This document shows, in pieces, positions 26,755-35,874 of a stretch of 64,000 bases of DNA. Location: NCBI RefSeq assembly GCF_021228125.1, contig NZ_JAJQQS010000022.1, positions 101,381-165,380 of the forward strand, written 5' to 3'. Numbering within the stretch: position 1 is the stretch's first letter; the number at the start of each line of letters is the position of its first letter. A model generated the notes under the pieces. That model saw only the letters and a list, made by a program, of their open reading frames with translations. It was not told the DNA's origin and did not search any database. Position numbers and translations under genes: made by a program. This DNA comes from Streptomyces albireticuli (GTDB taxonomy: Bacteria; Actinomycetota; Actinomycetes; Streptomycetales; Streptomycetaceae).

Positions 26755-27531
26755 GTGTTCGGTCGTCGCCGCAAGCGCAGCGAGGACGCCGTCGATCACA
26801 TCGACGACGTGACCTCCGATGAGTCGGCAGAGGACACCCTCGCCGACGAGTCCGTGACGGACACCGCGGCCGCCCGGGTCCGGCTGGAGCCGGAACCGCG
26901 CCCCGACGGGCCGTGGGACCTCTCCGAGGTGCGGGAGGCCGGCGAGGGCCGGGTCGACCTCGGTGGACTGTTCGTGCCCGGTGTCGAGGGCATGGAGCTG
27001 CGGGTCGAGGTCGCCGGCGACGCGATCGTCGCCGCGACGGTCGTGCTGCGCGACAGCGCCGTGCAGCTCCAGGCGTTCGCCGCCCCCAAGCGCGAGGGCA
27101 TCTGGCACGAGGTGCGCGAGGAGATCGCCTCGGGCATCACCCAGCAGGGCGGTGTCGTCGACGAGACGCAGGGCCCGCTCGGCTGGGAGCTGCGGGCGCA
27201 GGTCCCGGTGGCGCTGCCGGACGGCACGCAGGGCGTGCAGCTCGTCCGCTTCGTCGGCTGCGACGGCCCGCGCTGGTTCCTGCGCGGGGTGATCTCCGGC
27301 CAGGGCGCGGTGCAGCCGCAGACCGCCGGCCTGCTGGAGCAGATCTTCAAGGACACCGTCGTCGTGCGCGGCGACTCCCCGATGGCGCCGCGCGACCCGA
27401 TCGTGCTGAAGCTGCCGGACGACGCCCAGATGGTGGCCGAGGGCCTCCAGCAGGACGACTCCGAGGGCTCCCGCTTCGCCGGTGGCGTGGAGCGTCTGGA
27501 GCGCGGTCCGGAGATCTCCGAGATTCGCTAG
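26755..27531 (+). CDS. DUF3710 family protein
   Basis: 258 aa from a GTG start behind GGAAGG. Highly charged N-terminus (FGRRRKRSEDAVDHIDDVTS), then a soluble domain with WDLSEV, EGIWHEVREEIASGI and WFLRGVISG typical of DUF3710. Always near dut in actinobacteria; function unknown. Last gene of the thioesterase-dut operon, ending before a long perfect hairpin. Confidence 0.9.
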   Translation: MFGRRRKRSEDAVDHIDDVTSDESAEDTLADESVTDTAAARVRLEPEPRPDGPWDLSEVREAGEGRVDLGGLFVPGVEGMELRVEVAGDAIVAATVVLRDSAVQLQAFAAPKREGIWHEVREEIASGITQQGGVVDETQGPLGWELRAQVPVALPDGTQGVQLVRFVGCDGPRWFLRGVISGQGAVQPQTAGLLEQIFKDTVVVRGDSPMAPRDPIVLKLPDDAQMVAEGLQQDDSEGSRFAGGVERLERGPEISEIR

Positions 27532-27564
27532 AAAGCGCTCGTCAAACGGCTGGATTACGCCGTT

Positions 27565-27605
27565 CCGCTGGGCCGGGACCCCGATCAGGGGTCCCGGCCC
27601 AGCGG
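27565..27605 (+). terminator. Strong terminator after the DUF3710 gene
   Basis: A perfect 18-bp stem (CCGCTGGGCCGGGACCCC and complement) with loop GATCA, 33 nt past the stop. Confidence 0.85.
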
Positions 27606-27675
27606 CGTTTTCGCAGGTCCGGGACGTGTCCGTATGGATTCCGTCAAGGGCGCGCTAATGGCCGTAAGGGAGGCG

Positions 27676-27698
27676 TCAACGGGGCGTTCGTACGTTGA
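27676..27698 (+). promoter_or_regulatory. Inverted repeat upstream of the kdp operon
   Basis: TCAACG, 11-nt spacer, CGTTGA, about 55 nt before the first small reading frame of the operon. Position and symmetry suit an operator, for instance for KdpE, but no known KdpE consensus was matched. Confidence 0.4.
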
Positions 27699-27753
27699 TA
27701 AGAGCGGTTTGCTGTGGAGGTCCGTTACTGCCCGACCTCTCTAGGAGCACACG

Positions 27754-27837
27754 ATGGCCGACGTGGCCTTCGTCGTCACCACGATCGCGGTATTCGCGTT
27801 GGTGGCTCTCGTCGCCAAGGGGGTGACGAAGCTGTGA
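27754..27837 (+). CDS. 27-aa membrane microprotein upstream of kdpF
   Basis: ATG at 27754 behind CTAGGAG encodes a single hydrophobic helix, MADVAFVVTTIAVFALVALV followed by a basic end AKGVTKL. Its stop overlaps the GTG of kdpF (GTGA at 27834-27837), so it is translationally coupled to the operon. It looks like a second KdpF-like stabilising peptide, or a leader peptide; no function is known to me. Confidence 0.7.
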   Translation: MADVAFVVTTIAVFALVALVAKGVTKL

Positions 27838-27923
27838 CCGCCGAGAACGTCGTCGGCCTGGTCGTGGCCGTCGCCCTGCTGGGCTACCTGATCCTCGCCC
27901 TCGTTTTCCCGGAGAGGTTCTGA
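27834..27923 (+). CDS. kdpF: Potassium-transporting ATPase subunit KdpF
   Basis: 29 aa from GTG: one transmembrane helix, VVGLVVAVALLGYLILALVF, ending PERF, which matches the usual KdpF. It stabilises the KdpABC complex. kdpA begins 8 nt later. Confidence 0.9.
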   Translation: MTAENVVGLVVAVALLGYLILALVFPERF

Positions 27924-27931
27924 CCGCCGAT

Positions 27932-29623
27932 ATGAGCCCCGTCCTTTCCGGAGTTCTCCAGCTCACCGCCCTCGTCGCGGCGCTGGCCCTGGTGTACCGC
28001 CCGCTCGGTGACCACATGGCCCGCGTGTACAGCTCCGAGAAGCACCTGCGCGTCGAGAAGTGGATATACCGCTCGATCGGCGCCGACCCCGACGCCGAGA
28101 TGCGCTGGCCCGCCTATCTGCGTGGCATCCTCGCCTTCTCGGTCGCCGGTGTCCTCTTCCTCTACCTGCTCCAGCGGATCCAGGGGGTGCTGCCCGAGTC
28201 GCTGTCGCTGGGCTTCACCGCGATCAGCCCGGACCAGGCGTTCAACACCGCGGCCTCGTTCGTCGCCAACACCAACTGGCAGTCGTACTCGGGCGAGCAG
28301 GCCATGGGCCACGCCGTCCAGACGCTCGGCCTCGCCGTGCAGAACTTCGTCTCGGCCGCCGTCGGCATGGCCGTGGCCGTCGCGCTCGTCCGGGGCTTCG
28401 CCCGCTCCCGCACCGGTGACCTCGGAAACTTCTGGGCCGACCTGGTGCGCGGCACCGTCCGCATCCTGCTCCCGATCTCGGTGATCGGCGCGCTGGTGCT
28501 CGTCGCGTGCGGCGCGATCCAGAACTTCGCCGGCATCCACGAGATCGGTCAGCTCACCGGCGGCACCCAGCAGGTGAACGGCGGCGCCGTCGCCTCGCAG
28601 GAGGTCATCAAGGAGCTGGGCACCAACGGTGGCGGCTACTTCAACGCCAACTCCGCGCACCCCTTCGAGAACCCGAACGCTTTCACCAACCTGTTCGAGA
28701 TCTTCCTGATCCTGGTCATCCCCTTCGCGCTGACCCGGACCTTCGGCAAGCTGGTGGGCAACGTCAAGCAGGGCTACGCGATCCTCGCGACCATGGGCCT
28801 GATCTGGCTCGGCTTCACCGCCCTGATGATGTGGACGGAGTTCGCGCACCACGGCCCCGCGCTCCAGGCGGCGGGCGGTGCGATGGAGGGCAAGGAGCAG
28901 CGCTTCGGCATCGGTGGCACCGCGATCTTCGCGACGTCGACCACCCTCACCTCCACCGGCGCGGTGGACGGCTTCCACTCCTCCCTCACCGGCCTCGGCG
29001 GCGGCATCACGCTGCTCGGCATGATGCTCGGCGAGATCGCGCCCGGCGGTGTCGGCTCCGGCCTGTACGGCATGCTCGTGATGGCCGTGATCGCGGTCTT
29101 CATCGCGGGCCTGATGGTCGGCCGGACGCCCGAGTACCTCGGCAAGAAGATCGGCACCCGCGAGATCAAGCTCGCCGCCTGCTACATCCTCGTCACCCCG
29201 ACCCTGGTGCTCGGCTTCACGGCCCTGTCGATGGCCCTGGCGACCCCGCCGGACTCCATCCTCAACAGCGCCGAGAACTCGGTGAACGGCAGCGGCGCCC
29301 ACGGCTTCTCCGAGGTCCTCTACGCCTTCACCTCCGGCGCCAACAACAACGGCTCCGCGTTCGGCGGCCTCAACGCCAACACCCAGTGGTACAACACCAC
29401 GATCGGCCTCGCCATGCTGCTCGGCCGGTTCGTCCCGATGGTGTTCGTCCTGGCGCTGGCGGGTTCGCTCGCCGAGCAGAAGCCGGTGCCCGAGACCGCG
29501 GGCACCCTGCGCACCGAGAAGCCGCTCTTCGCGGGCCTGCTCGTCGGCGCGATCCTCATCATCACCGGCTTGACCTACTTCCCGGCCCTGGCCCTTGGCC
29601 CGATGGCGGAGGGACTCTCATGA
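27932..29623 (+). CDS. kdpA: Potassium-transporting ATPase subunit KdpA
   Basis: 563 aa, about ten transmembrane helices. The selectivity-filter repeats are present: FNTAASFVANTNWQSYSGE, ELGTNGGGYFNANSAHPFEN, ATSTTLTSTGAVDG and YAFTSGANNNGSAFGGL. KdpA is the channel-like, potassium-binding subunit of the high-affinity Kdp pump. Its stop overlaps the kdpB start by 4 nt (ATGA at 29620). Confidence 0.96.
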   Translation: MSPVLSGVLQLTALVAALALVYRPLGDHMARVYSSEKHLRVEKWIYRSIGADPDAEMRWPAYLRGILAFSVAGVLFLYLLQRIQGVLPESLSLGFTAISPDQAFNTAASFVANTNWQSYSGEQAMGHAVQTLGLAVQNFVSAAVGMAVAVALVRGFARSRTGDLGNFWADLVRGTVRILLPISVIGALVLVACGAIQNFAGIHEIGQLTGGTQQVNGGAVASQEVIKELGTNGGGYFNANSAHPFENPNAFTNLFEIFLILVIPFALTRTFGKLVGNVKQGYAILATMGLIWLGFTALMMWTEFAHHGPALQAAGGAMEGKEQRFGIGGTAIFATSTTLTSTGAVDGFHSSLTGLGGGITLLGMMLGEIAPGGVGSGLYGMLVMAVIAVFIAGLMVGRTPEYLGKKIGTREIKLAACYILVTPTLVLGFTALSMALATPPDSILNSAENSVNGSGAHGFSEVLYAFTSGANNNGSAFGGLNANTQWYNTTIGLAMLLGRFVPMVFVLALAGSLAEQKPVPETAGTLRTEKPLFAGLLVGAILIITGLTYFPALALGPMAEGLS

Positions 29624-31734
29624 GCACGACCACCCCTGTCCGTACCGCCAAGGAAGGACCGGAGGAGACACCTCCGCACGGCTCCGAGGAGCACGGGCGC
29701 GTCTCCGGTGGCCTTTTCGACCCCGCGCAGCTGCTGAAGTCGCTGCCGGACGCGTTCCGCAAGCTCGATCCCCGGGTGATGGTGAAGTCCCCGGTGATGT
29801 TCGTGGTGCTGATCGGTTCGGTGGTGACCACCGGGCTGGCGCTGAAGGACCCGGGCTCGTGGTTCGGCTGGGCGATCACGGTCTGGCTGTGGCTGACGGT
29901 CCTCTTCGCCAACCTGGCGGAGGCGGTGGCCGAGGGCCGGGGCAAGGCCCAGGCCGACACGCTGCGCAAGGCCAAGACCGACACCGTCGCGCGTCGTCTG
30001 ACCGAGGACGGCCGGGGCGAGGAGTCGGTGCCGGGCACCGAGCTGCGCGTGGGCGACCTGGTCGTCTGCGAGGCCGGCGACATCATCCCCGGTGACGGCG
30101 ATGTCGTCGAGGGCGTCGCGTCGGTGGACGAGTCGGCGATCACGGGCGAGTCGGCTCCGGTGATCCGGGAGTCGGGCGGTGACCGCTCGGCGGTCACCGG
30201 CGGCACCAAGGTCCTCTCCGACCGCATCGTCATCAAGATCACCACCAAGCCCGGTGAGACCTTCATCGACCGGATGATCAACCTGGTCGAGGGCGCGGCC
30301 CGGCAGAAGACGCCCAACGAGATCGCGCTCAACATCCTGCTCGCCTCGCTGACCATCGTCTTCCTGCTGGCCGTCGTCACCCTCCAGCCCTTCGCGATCT
30401 ACGCGGGCGCCGAGCAGACGATGATCGTGCTGGCGGCCCTGCTGGTCTGCCTCATCCCCACGACCATCGGCGCGCTGCTGTCCGCGATCGGCATCGCGGG
30501 CATGGACCGGCTTGTCCAGCGCAACGTCCTGGCGATGTCCGGGCGCGCGGTGGAGGCCGCGGGCGACGTCTCGACGCTGCTGCTCGACAAGACCGGCACC
30601 ATCACCTACGGCAACCGCCAGGCCTCGGAGTTCGTGCCCGTCAAGGGCGTCACGGCCGCCGAGGTCGCCGACGCCGCCCAGCTCTCCTCGCTCGCCGACG
30701 AGACCCCCGAGGGCCGCTCCATCGTCGTCCTGGCTACGGGCAAGTACGGCCTGGACGAGCGCCACCAGAGCGAGCTCGTGGGCGCGGAGTGGGTGCCCTT
30801 CACGGCGCAGACCCGGATGTCGGGCGTCGACGTGGACGGCCGGAAGGTCCGCAAGGGCGCCACCGGCTCGGTCATCGCCTGGGTCGAGGAGCGCGGCGGC
30901 ACCGTCGCCGACGACGCCCGCGCCCTCACCGACCAGATCTCCCAGGCCGGCGGCACCCCGCTGCTCGTGGCCCGGGAGGACGAGAAGGGCGCCCGCGTCC
31001 TGGGTGTCATCCACCTCAAGGACGTCGTCAAGGAGGGCATGCGCGAGCGGTTCGAGGAACTGCGCCGCATGGGCATCAAGACCGTCATGATCACGGGTGA
31101 CAACCCGCTGACGGCCAAGGCCATCGCGGAGGAGGCCGGTGTCGACGACTTCCTCGCCGAGGCCACCCCCGAGGACAAGATGGCCCTGATCAAGCGCGAG
31201 CAGGCGGGCGGCAAGCTCGTCGCGATGACGGGCGACGGCACCAACGACGCCCCCGCGCTCGCCCAGGCCGACGTCGGCGTGGCCATGAACACCGGTACCT
31301 CGGCCGCCAAGGAGGCCGGGAACATGGTGGACCTGGACTCCGACCCGACCAAGCTCATCGAGATCGTCGAGATCGGCAAGCAGCTCCTGATCACCCGGGG
31401 CGCGCTCACCACCTTCTCGATCGCCAATGACGTCGCGAAGTACTTCGCGATCATCCCGGCGATGTTCGCGGTGGCCTACCCGGGCCTGGACAAGCTCAAC
31501 ATCATGAACCTGGCGTCGCCGGAGTCGGCGATCCTCTCGGCGGTCATCTTCAACGCGCTGATCATCGTGGCCCTGGTCCCGCTCGCCCTCAAGGGCGTGC
31601 GCTACCGGCCGATGAGCGCGGACAGCATGCTCCGGCGCAACCTCTTGATCTACGGACTGGGCGGCCTGATCTCCCCGTTCATCGGCATCAAGATCATCGA
31701 CCTGCTCATCTCCCTCATCCCTGGCATCGGGTGA
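29620..31734 (+). CDS. kdpB: Potassium-transporting P-type ATPase subunit KdpB
   Basis: 704 aa P-type ATPase from the ATG at 29620. Motifs: AITGESAPVI (actuator domain), phosphorylation site LLLDKTGTITYGN, and MTGDGTNDAPALAQADVG hinge. It hydrolyses ATP to drive uptake through KdpA. The N-terminal 40 residues are acidic and Pro-rich. Confidence 0.96.
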   Translation: MSTTTPVRTAKEGPEETPPHGSEEHGRVSGGLFDPAQLLKSLPDAFRKLDPRVMVKSPVMFVVLIGSVVTTGLALKDPGSWFGWAITVWLWLTVLFANLAEAVAEGRGKAQADTLRKAKTDTVARRLTEDGRGEESVPGTELRVGDLVVCEAGDIIPGDGDVVEGVASVDESAITGESAPVIRESGGDRSAVTGGTKVLSDRIVIKITTKPGETFIDRMINLVEGAARQKTPNEIALNILLASLTIVFLLAVVTLQPFAIYAGAEQTMIVLAALLVCLIPTTIGALLSAIGIAGMDRLVQRNVLAMSGRAVEAAGDVSTLLLDKTGTITYGNRQASEFVPVKGVTAAEVADAAQLSSLADETPEGRSIVVLATGKYGLDERHQSELVGAEWVPFTAQTRMSGVDVDGRKVRKGATGSVIAWVEERGGTVADDARALTDQISQAGGTPLLVAREDEKGARVLGVIHLKDVVKEGMRERFEELRRMGIKTVMITGDNPLTAKAIAEEAGVDDFLAEATPEDKMALIKREQAGGKLVAMTGDGTNDAPALAQADVGVAMNTGTSAAKEAGNMVDLDSDPTKLIEIVEIGKQLLITRGALTTFSIANDVAKYFAIIPAMFAVAYPGLDKLNIMNLASPESAILSAVIFNALIIVALVPLALKGVRYRPMSADSMLRRNLLIYGLGGLISPFIGIKIIDLLISLIPGIG

Positions 31735-31741
31735 CCCCTCC

Positions 31742-32389
31742 ATGAACACTTCCGTAAGCGGTACGGCCCGGCTGGTGGTGGCGGGCCTGCGGGCCCTGCT
31801 GGTCCTCACGGTGGTCTGCGGCGTGATCTACCCGCTGGTCGTCACGGGCATCGCCCAGGCGGCCTTCCACGACAAGGCCAACGGCTCCGAACTCAAGGCC
31901 GGCGGCAGGTCCGTGGGCTCCGAGCGCCTGGGCCAGAGCTACAACCTCGACGCCAAGGACAAGGACGGCAACCCGCTGCCCGACCCGAAGTACTTCCAGC
32001 CGCGCCCGTCGGCGGCCGGCGCCAACACCGAGAACACCCGGTACTCGCTGGTGGTGACCGGTGCCTCCAACCTCGCCGCCGACAGCAAGGTCCTGCTGGG
32101 CAACGTCGAGCAGCGCCGCGCCGACGTCGCCGCGTTCAACGGCGTACGCCCCTCCTCGGTCCCGGTGGACGCCCTCACGGCCTCCGGCTCCGGCGTCGAC
32201 CCGGACATCTCCCCGGCCTACGCCCGCCTCCAGGCCGACCGCGTCGCCAAGGCCAACCACCTCCCGGCGGCCGAGGTGCGCAAGCTGGTCGACAAGCACG
32301 TGGACGGCCGTGTCCTGGGCTTCATGGGCGAGGAGCGCGTGAACGTCCTCAAACTGAACATCGCGCTCCGGGAGCTGGCCAAGGGCTGA
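31742..32389 (+). CDS. kdpC: Potassium-transporting ATPase subunit KdpC
   Basis: 215 aa with one N-terminal transmembrane helix (LLVLTVVCGVIYPLVVTGIA) and an extracytoplasmic domain with YFQPRPSAAG and SGSGVDPDISPAYA, typical of KdpC. Start is 7 nt after kdpB. It stabilises KdpAB and aids potassium binding. Confidence 0.95.
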   Translation: MNTSVSGTARLVVAGLRALLVLTVVCGVIYPLVVTGIAQAAFHDKANGSELKAGGRSVGSERLGQSYNLDAKDKDGNPLPDPKYFQPRPSAAGANTENTRYSLVVTGASNLAADSKVLLGNVEQRRADVAAFNGVRPSSVPVDALTASGSGVDPDISPAYARLQADRVAKANHLPAAEVRKLVDKHVDGRVLGFMGEERVNVLKLNIALRELAKG

Positions 32390-32452
32390 TACGGCAGGGG
32401 TCCGCGGGGCGGCGACATGAAGTCGCCCCCGCGGGAACCGTGAGGACGGCGC

Positions 32453-32480
32453 GGGGCCGGGGCGTACACGCCCCGGCCCC
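32453..32480 (+). terminator. Terminator after kdpC
   Basis: A perfect 13-bp stem (GGGGCCGGGGCGT and complement) with loop AC. A second weaker hairpin, GGGGCGGCGAC/GTCGCCCCC, lies just before it at 32406-32430. Confidence 0.75.
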
Positions 32481-32526
32481 GGCGCGTTTGCGGGATTCGA
32501 ACGGATGGACAAGGCACTCTGTTGAG

Positions 32527-34428
32527 GTGGTCACTCTTCCTCAGCAGCCTCAAGTCGCGCCGAGCGCCCCGCACATGGTGGTGTGCGGTGACGACGGGCT
32601 CGCGCACCGGCTCGCCGCCGAGCTCTCCGGGGTGTACGGCGAGTGCGTCACCCTCGTCCTGCCGTCCGCGCGGGACGGGCGGCCGCGGCGGGCCGGGGCG
32701 GCGGCCGGGCGGGCCGCGGCGCTCTTCGGGCGGATGACCGGGGCCGTCGGCCGGGTTTCCGGGGCCAACGGCGGGTCCCCGGGGGGTGGCCGGAACGGCG
32801 CGGCCCACGGTCCGGTACGGATCGTCGAGGCCGCCGAGCCCGACGACGAGGCGTTCGCCGAGGCCGGCGTCGCCGACGCCACGGCCCTCGCGCTCGTCTA
32901 CGACGACGAGACCAACATCCACGCCGCCCTCCGGGCCCGCCGCGTCAACCCCCGGCTGCGGCTCGTCATCCGCCTCTACAACCGCCGGCTCGGCCAGTAC
33001 CTGGAGGAACTCCTCGACCAGGCGTCGCTGGGAGGCGGTGGCGAGGCGACCACGACCGTCCTGTCGGACGCCGACACCGCGGCCCCGGCCCTGGTGGCCA
33101 CCGCGGTCTCCGGTCACAACAAGGTCGTCGAGGCCCGCGGCCTGGTCTTCCGGGCGGTGGAGCGGCCGCCGCTCGCGCCCGGCGCGAGCCCCGGTGCCGA
33201 AGTGGGCACCCTCGCCCTGCTGTCCGCGCCGGGCACCGACGGGGACGGCCCCGTCATGCTCCCCGACGAGCGCGCCGCCGCGGCGGCCACCGGCCGCAAC
33301 CGGGTCGTCCTGGAGGCCATCCGCTACTCCGGGCCGCCACCGTCCCGGCTCGCGGCCCGCAGCCTGCCGCTGGGCTCCTTCTTCTCCCGGCGGCTGCGCT
33401 GGGCCCTGGTCTGGCTGACCGGTGCCGTCGGCGGGCTGGCCGTCGCCTCCTGGCTCGTCACCGGCGAGCACCCGATGCGCGCGGCCTACCTCTCGCTCCT
33501 CGACCTCTTCGCCATCAACGACCCGGCCATAGGGGAGGGCCTGGGCCGCCAGATCCTCCAACTGCTCTCCGGGCTGACCGGACTGCTGCTCCTCCCGCTG
33601 CTGGTGGCCGCCGCCCTGGAGGGGCTCGGCACCTTCCGCTCCGCCTCGGCGCTGCGCCGCCCGCCGCGCGGTCTGTCCGGCCACGTGGTGCTGCTCGGCC
33701 TCGGCAAGATCGGGGCCCGGGTGCTGGCCCGGCTGCGCGAACTGGACATCCCGGTGGTCTGCGTGGAGCGCGACCCGCAGGCCCGCGGCGTGGCGCTGGC
33801 CCGCTCGCTGCGGGTGCCCACCGTCATCGGCGACGTCACCGAGGAGGGCGTCCTGGAGGCCGCGAAGATCGGGCAGTGCCGCACGCTGATGGCGCTCACC
33901 AGCAGCGACGTCACCAATCTGGAGGCCGTGCTGTACGCCCGCGCGGTCCGGCCGGACGTCCGGGTGGTGATGCGGCTGTACGAGGACGGGTTCGCGAAGG
34001 CGGTCTACCGCACCCTGCGCGACTCCCACCCCCAGGGCCTGACCCGCAGCCGCAGCGTCAGCTACATGGTGGCGCCGGCCTTCGCCGCGGCCATGGTGGG
34101 CCGTCAGGTCCTGGGCGCCGTCCCGGTCGAGCGCAAGGTCGTCCTGATCGCCGAGCTCACGGCCGGCGCGCACCCCGGGCTCGTAGGCCGCCGGGCCTCG
34201 GAGGCCTTCGCGCCCGGGGCGTGGCGGGTGGTGGCCCTCGTCGAGGACCGCCCCGAGGCGGCCGGGCCGGGCGGGCCGGGGAGCCCGCACCCGGTGCTGG
34301 TCCCGGAACTGCCGCCCTCCTACGTCCTGCGCCCCGAGGACCGGCTGATCGTCACGGCGACCCGGCAGGGCTTCGCGGACCTGCTGGGGCGGCGTCCCGT
34401 GCCGCGCACCCGCTCGGATGTGGGCTGA
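32527..34428 (+). CDS. Castor/Pollux-like ion channel protein with two RCK (TrkA-N) domains
   Basis: About 633 aa from the GTG at 32527; the frame remains open upstream to 32440, so the start is uncertain. Layout: an N-terminal NAD-binding domain (HMVVCGDDGLAHRLAAEL), two transmembrane helices near the centre (WALVWLTGAVGGLAVASWLV and GLTGLLLLPLLVAAALEGLG), then a second TrkA-N domain (GHVVLLGLGKIGARVLARLR). This matches the CASTOR/POLLUX/SYM8 ion-channel group. It sits between kdpC and kdpD, so a role in potassium handling is likely by context. Confidence 0.8.
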   Translation: MVTLPQQPQVAPSAPHMVVCGDDGLAHRLAAELSGVYGECVTLVLPSARDGRPRRAGAAAGRAAALFGRMTGAVGRVSGANGGSPGGGRNGAAHGPVRIVEAAEPDDEAFAEAGVADATALALVYDDETNIHAALRARRVNPRLRLVIRLYNRRLGQYLEELLDQASLGGGGEATTTVLSDADTAAPALVATAVSGHNKVVEARGLVFRAVERPPLAPGASPGAEVGTLALLSAPGTDGDGPVMLPDERAAAAATGRNRVVLEAIRYSGPPPSRLAARSLPLGSFFSRRLRWALVWLTGAVGGLAVASWLVTGEHPMRAAYLSLLDLFAINDPAIGEGLGRQILQLLSGLTGLLLLPLLVAAALEGLGTFRSASALRRPPRGLSGHVVLLGLGKIGARVLARLRELDIPVVCVERDPQARGVALARSLRVPTVIGDVTEEGVLEAAKIGQCRTLMALTSSDVTNLEAVLYARAVRPDVRVVMRLYEDGFAKAVYRTLRDSHPQGLTRSRSVSYMVAPAFAAAMVGRQVLGAVPVERKVVLIAELTAGAHPGLVGRRASEAFAPGAWRVVALVEDRPEAAGPGGPGSPHPVLVPELPPSYVLRPEDRLIVTATRQGFADLLGRRPVPRTRSDVG

Positions 34429-34545
34429 AGAAGCGAAATGTCGGATTCCGGTGGGCAAAGCGGGATCCGGGATCTATTATCAAGATCAACTTCGGTACCC
34501 CCGGCCGCAGTGATCCCTGATGACATCTCGCGAAACAGAGGAAAA

Positions 34546-35073
34546 ATGAAGATCACCGCCAAGGTCGCCGGCATCGCCGCCGCGGGTGCCGCGCTCGTCC
34601 TGATGACGCCGGCCGCGGGGCACGCCGACACCCAGGCCCGCCAGTACCTCGTCAACCACCACAGCAACCAGTGCCTCCAGGTCACCGACGGGCAGAACGG
34701 CACGCCCGCCATCCAGGGGTACTGCGAGATCGGCACCAAGGCGCAGTGGAAGATCGAGCGCGTCAGCGGCAACGACTTCCGGATAGTCAACGTCCTGTCC
34801 GGCAAGTGCCTGGAGATCGCCGACTCCCGTAAGGACAACGGCGCCCCGGCCCAGCAGTGGACCTGCGTCAACGGCGTCGACACCCAGCTCTGGCGGTTCG
34901 ACGTCATGAACGACATCACGCCCGTCATCAACAAGAACAGCGGCAAGTTCCTGGAGATCGACAACTCCAGCGTCCGGCCGGGCGCCCGTGCCCAGCAGTG
35001 GGCGGAGGCCGTGACGGCCCCGGGCCAGCAGTGGCGCGCGCCGGAGGTCCCGGCCGGCCGCCAGGTCCGCTAG
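34546..35073 (+). CDS. Secreted ricin-type beta-trefoil lectin
   Basis: 175 aa from the ATG at 34546 (AGAGG just upstream). Signal peptide of about 27 residues ends near GHADT. The rest is a single RICIN beta-trefoil with the repeated QW motifs (KAQWKIER, AQQWTCVNG, QLWRFDV, AQQWAEA, GQQWRAP) and a cysteine pair. It likely binds a polysaccharide outside the cell. No catalytic domain is attached. Confidence 0.88.
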   Translation: MKITAKVAGIAAAGAALVLMTPAAGHADTQARQYLVNHHSNQCLQVTDGQNGTPAIQGYCEIGTKAQWKIERVSGNDFRIVNVLSGKCLEIADSRKDNGAPAQQWTCVNGVDTQLWRFDVMNDITPVINKNSGKFLEIDNSSVRPGARAQQWAEAVTAPGQQWRAPEVPAGRQVR

Positions 35074-35082
35074 CCGACGCGG

Positions 35083-35114
35083 GGCCGGGGGGTGTCACCA
35101 GACGTCCCCCGGCC
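35083..35114. terminator. Hairpin between convergent lectin and acetyltransferase genes
   Basis: 9-bp arms GGCCGGGGG and CCCCCGGCC around a 14-nt loop, overlapping the last codons of the leftward gene. Confidence 0.45.
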
Positions 35115-35640
35115 GCCAGTCGCACACCAGTTCCCCGTCCAGGTCGAGCTTCGCGGTCAGCGGCCGGACGTAGAGGTAACCGTCCTCCTCCTCGGTGCGC
35201 CGGATCCCCGTGGGGGACAGCACCGAGGACGGGCCGCGCCACAGCCGCCAGCCGCGACCGGTGTACAGCGGCGCCGCGTCCTCCGCCGCGCCGAGCGCCC
35301 CCAGCTCGTACGCCCCGTGCCGCAGCACCCGCTCCAGCTCCGCCATCACGGCCGAGCCCACGCCCCGGCGGCGACGGTCGGCGCGGACCGCCACGGCCTC
35401 CACATAGCCGGTGCGCAGCGCCCGCCCGCCGTGCAGCAGCCGCCGCTGCACCACCGCGCCGTGGCCGATCAGCTCGTCGCCGTCCCGGACCAGGACGTGC
35501 ACCCCGCCCACCGAGTGGTCCCAGTCGTCGTCGGAGAAATCGCCCTCGAACGCCTCGTCCAGCAGGGCCCGGACCGCGGCGAGCTCCTCCCCGCCGAGCT
35601 GCGAGGTGTGCGCCGTGCGTACGTCAGTCATGGCCGTCAT
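35095..35640 (-). CDS. GNAT acetyltransferase, AAC(2')-I-like
   Basis: 181 aa. The sequence follows the aminoglycoside 2'-N-acetyltransferase pattern closely: FSDDDWDHSVGGVHVLVRD, AVVQRRLLHGG, GYVEAVAVRADRRRRGVGSA, YTGRGWRLWRGPSSVLSPTG and the ending ELVCDWRPGDVW. Known AAC(2')-I enzymes acetylate gentamicin, tobramycin or kasugamycin-type substrates, and some acetylate cell-wall precursors. Start is the ATG at 35640 or 35631; neither has a strong ribosome site. Confidence 0.8.
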   Translation of the reverse strand: MTAMTDVRTAHTSQLGGEELAAVRALLDEAFEGDFSDDDWDHSVGGVHVLVRDGDELIGHGAVVQRRLLHGGRALRTGYVEAVAVRADRRRRGVGSAVMAELERVLRHGAYELGALGAAEDAAPLYTGRGWRLWRGPSSVLSPTGIRRTEEEDGYLYVRPLTAKLDLDGELVCDWRPGDVW

Positions 35641-35874
35641 GCTGCCAGAGGGCGGATCCCGCGAGCACGCCGTTATCCGCGCGCCGTACAGGCCCGTGGC
35701 ACGCCGGGTCACGGGTGCCGGGCGTCAGAACCGCGTCAATACCTGCGGCGTCACCACCTCCCGCCCCAAATGTCCAAAACGTTGGCCGTATGGTCAACAG
35801 AGCGCGACGATGTCGTACCTCGGGACGGAGAACCGGCCCGAACACCGTCACGATTCGTGAAAGACAATGGGGCC

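Noticed and set aside
29575..31809. 744-codon minus-strand frame opposite kdpB
   Set aside because: The plus strand holds all P-type ATPase motifs; the minus translation is low-complexity.
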